A stretch of DNA of 64,000 nucleotides from Omphiscola glabra (lineage: Eukaryota; Mollusca; Gastropoda; Lymnaeidae): the NCBI GenBank assembly GCA_964017045.1, contig OZ024807.1:6014481-6078480 (forward strand). The letters are read 5' to 3'. The first letter of the stretch is position 1; each line of letters starts with the position of its first letter. Below the pieces are notes generated by a model that saw only the letters and a program-made list of their open reading frames with translations, was not told the DNA's origin and ran no database searches. Below, in pieces: positions 61,290-64,000 of this stretch. Made by a program: the position numbers and the translations under genes.

Positions 61290-62367
61290 CCGGGGGCGAT
61301 ATTAAAAGCCTATAACAGACACCCCCCCCCCCCCGAAAAGAAAATAGAAATATTTGTTACGCTTCTCGGCTTTGTTACTGTAACAGCGTGGCGTGAATGC
61401 GATTTTGTACGTTACACTATAGGCCTGGGCGAGTCTCGCGAAATAAATGAAAGGCCCCCACAAAATCATGTTCCTTTTTTTCTCTCGAACTTGCAAGACC
61501 AGCTCGTGGAAAAAATGGCCTGCAATGGAACGGTTCAAGAAGTGAGATGAGGCATGAAGCGCTGAGAAAGCGTCCATTGAATATTTCCAAGCTCTCCCTT
61601 TTCAAAAAAAATGGATGTTAGTCAAAGCTTAAGCGGTCACTGACGCAGTCTCCATATTAGGGCAATCGGAATCGATATTTTTTTGAACCCTTATTCGGTA
61701 TCGTGAAAAGTAAGCGATACCGCAGAATGTATGGTGCAGAAAGAAGACAAAGTAATTTGTGATTAAGGATAGTGTTGGTACTTAATTTCAAAAACGTAAG
61801 CGACATTTGACAACCTAAATGTCATGCCAGTCAAGGTGTCATAAATGGGGTTTTGAAATAGACCGCGACTCCAGTCGCTGCAGAGTCCGCGCTCCTGAAT
61901 TCAGAGACTCATTAATTGGAGGAAAAAAAAATTATGACAGGGCGTGCCGTCAGGTCCAACGATTACTTCCCTTAAGAGGTGGTAGAATGTCACCAAAAAA
62001 ATGATCCGTTGTATGAAAATATAACGTTCAAGGCCGCTTGAGGGTAGTTGTTCTTGCCTTTCTTGTTATTTTGAACTTTTATTTTCATAAAAAAAAGTGA
62101 ATAAAATTTGTAAAGTTTTTTTTTCAATAACAGACAGGTGACAGTTCGGTGCACATGTATAAGCCTTTCAGAAAGATTTAATAGAGAGAGAAGAAAGTAC
62201 ACTTCCCCGCCCGATACAGCGATGCAAACATAAAAACTGTTGGATTAAAATTTTAAAAAATTGTATCTTTAAACGATCAAGGTACAAATTTATCGAAAAT
62301 TGTAACTTTTAATTAAAAATGAGCTTCGGAATGAAACAAAAAAATGTATATATGTATATATATATAT
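61290..62367. other. Block B' copy 2, non-coding
   Basis: Direct copy of B'1 with the 165-bp deletion. No gene. Confidence 0.5.
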
Positions 62368-62561
62368 AAACGATGCTGCCGAGTGCCGTTCATGGCTTCA
62401 CATGTCAATTGTTATGGAATTGTTGGGCGAATACACCTTTGTTTTCTTTTGTTTTTTTTAAATTAATGTAAGTTAATTAATTAATTTTTAAGTTCATGAT
62501 TATGTTTCTTAAACTGTATGCACAGCGTGGTGAGCCCAGCCCTAGGCTGGGGTACCACGCT
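62368..62561. mobile_element. Hairpin-headed element, copy in B'2
   Basis: Hairpin at 62,524-62,561, continuing into the AAT run that matches the left arm at 52,510-52,545. Confidence 0.6.
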
Positions 62562-62574
62562 ATAGAAAACTACC

Positions 62575-62931
62575 AATAATAATAATACTAATAATAATAA
62601 AATTATATACCATTAGTTTATATCATAAACAAAAAAGGTTCCCGTACAATGATCAATATTATACAGTACAACCAAATACACAGGCCAGACACGCAACAAT
62701 AAAACAACATTTGCATTCACCAAGATACCGACTTTATTTGTTTAAATATTTTTTTTTTCCATGGCCGTCAAAACTAATACCACATATTTGTAACGTGATG
62801 AGAACATTTGCTGTGTGCCTTTGAAGCTCTGAACGTTTTGTTCTACAAAGCGATTGCTACCATATTTTTAATTTTATTTTGTTTAAAACAATATATATAT
62901 ATATATGTAAGTATGTATGGCATCTTTCCGT
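62575..62931. other. Block A', non-coding part
   Basis: Mirror of 52,184-52,545, with the TA run at 62,891-62,906. Nothing else seen. Confidence 0.5.
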
Positions 62932-63243
62932 CTACGAGATTCGATAGATGTATCTTTTCTGATTGCAGCTCTTGGTGTGCCTAGTGAGACCGATCCTCAA
63001 GTGGCAGTCTCTTTTGCATGTCCCACACACGAATGCGGTGGAGCAGTGTTTTCTGGCCTTTCTCTGCGCTCTCTTTGCAGCTGCTTCCGCCCTGTAGAGC
63101 TCCTCGGAACGTAATGATCCTGCCTTCACGATACCCCGCCATGTGGATCGATCCTCCGCCAGGTCCTCCCAATGTGAGATGTTGATGTTGGCTGCCTTCA
63201 TATCTCTTTTGCATATGTCTGAGTATCTGAGACGAGGCCGTCT
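62932..63243 (-). pseudogene. Non-LTR retrotransposon ORF2 C-terminus, mirror copy
   Basis: Counterpart of 51,872-52,183, with the same W-DLA-DRSTWR and CGTCKRDC motifs and a few substitutions (for example SRIGLTSH becomes LRIGLTRH, which restores a more typical finger residue). Open and equally truncated. Confidence 0.7.
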
Positions 63244-64000
63244 TTATATTTACTTTTATATTTTTCCTTTGCGGGTTGGTGGTGTCGATGGGGTGTTCAA
63301 TCTCAGATAACAACAGGAAGGGCGTTAGTAGCATCCGACACAATTCCTTAAAGATCCGTGATTGAAGATATCCTTAGATTAACTTTTGGGCTTAGGGCTA
63401 GCTCAACATCGTTTCCATTGCCTACACGTTAGCATGAGTCGTGATGAGATCAATCGATAAAATTACAACCCCCCCCCCCCCACTGCCCCGACACACTTTT
63501 CTTTTTGCCCCCGGCCACTCTCTGCTTTACAAAAAAACTTTTTACATAGAATTGGAGAAAAGGACAGATGTACTACGATTTGAGACTGAGGTTGTAAGTG
63601 AGGGGAAATCAAGATAACATTTTTTTATATGTGTTTAAAGATGTAAAAAGGCTTTGTTTTCCTCTTTAAACACGTGCATTAGTAAATTGACAAAACAAAA
63701 AAACTAAAATAAAATAAAGCGAACTTTTATTTGCGCCATCCTTATATAGCTTACAAACATGTTCCTAATACTTAAAAAATATTTTTAATCCAATAAATCA
63801 ACATCAAAAACCGATATTGAAAAATATATTTTTAAAAAAACTAACTATATAAAGCATTTTTTGACCACTTGTATTGAAGAAAATTAAATTGACATATATA
63901 GTTTGTTTTTTTTACGCTAAAGGAAGGCAACCGGCAGTCACAATTAGTTTCATGGCGTTTTTTTAAATAAAAAAATGACAGCAGAATGAAAGTGGAAACA
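63244..64000. other. Block A' outer part to window end
   Basis: Mirror of 51,115-51,871. C run at 63,470-63,481. No gene. The arm is cut by the window end. Confidence 0.5.

Larger units (their letters stand above)
59407..62574 (+). repeat. Tandem segmental duplication, unit 2
   Basis: Repeats unit 1 in the same orientation, starting inside the 26-bp array. It differs by an internal deletion of about 165 bp at 62,308 (bases 58,944-59,108 of unit 1), which removes the G run. Confidence 0.85.
57180..64000 (-). repeat. Right arm of second inverted duplication, internally duplicated
   Basis: Order D'-C'-B', junction, 26-bp array, D'-C'-B', A'. The arm reaches the window end at 64,000, which pairs with 51,115, so its full length is unknown. 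Confidence 0.9.

Overview
Eukaryotic, intron-bearing, repeat-rich DNA. Non-LTR retrotransposon tails, Penelope-like termini, a short dispersed hairpin element and very abundant minisatellites suggest a lophotrochozoan animal, most likely a gastropod mollusc. This is an inference from repeat style and from the one protein family present; no species-diagnostic gene is in view. Only one protein-coding gene is convincing, and it is present twice.

Region 1 (1-43,449) is a giant inverted duplication. Positions 1 to about 21.6 kb reappear in reverse complement at 43,449 down to 23,064. The arms differ by about 1% in coding exons, more in non-coding DNA, and by several arm-specific insertions and deletions. 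Each arm carries the same intact five-exon gene (7,115-15,794 on + and 37,359-29,330 on -) for a 563-residue type II membrane glycosyltransferase of the DXD/GT32 type. The two genes converge toward the centre. They differ at 12 residues, with 14 replacement against 2 silent base changes by eye. The centre is a 17-bp-unit minisatellite with no loop at 23,063, but the axis defined by the flanking unique DNA is about 740 bp away, near 22,324.

Region 2 (43,450-51,114) is a gene-free spacer. It holds four unrelated minisatellites with periods of 32, 44, 32-33 and 33 bp. A 599-bp solo LTR with a 5-bp target duplication interrupts one of them. A 3'-terminal RTE-like retrotransposon remnant lies at 50.1-50.3 kb.

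Region 3 (51,115-64,000) is a second, more complex inverted duplication. A left arm A-B-C-D (51,115-54,293) is mirrored by D'-C'-B' present twice in tandem and then A', which runs off the window end. A 1,307-bp PIF/Harbinger-like MITE (TIRs, TAA target duplication) sits in the middle and contains a 26-bp minisatellite. The tandem junction holds a 32-bp filler resembling a nearby retrotransposon remnant.

Whether the inverted duplications are real chromosomal palindromes or two haplotypes joined head to head in assembly cannot be decided from the sequence alone. Both window ends lie inside arms, so neither structure is seen complete.
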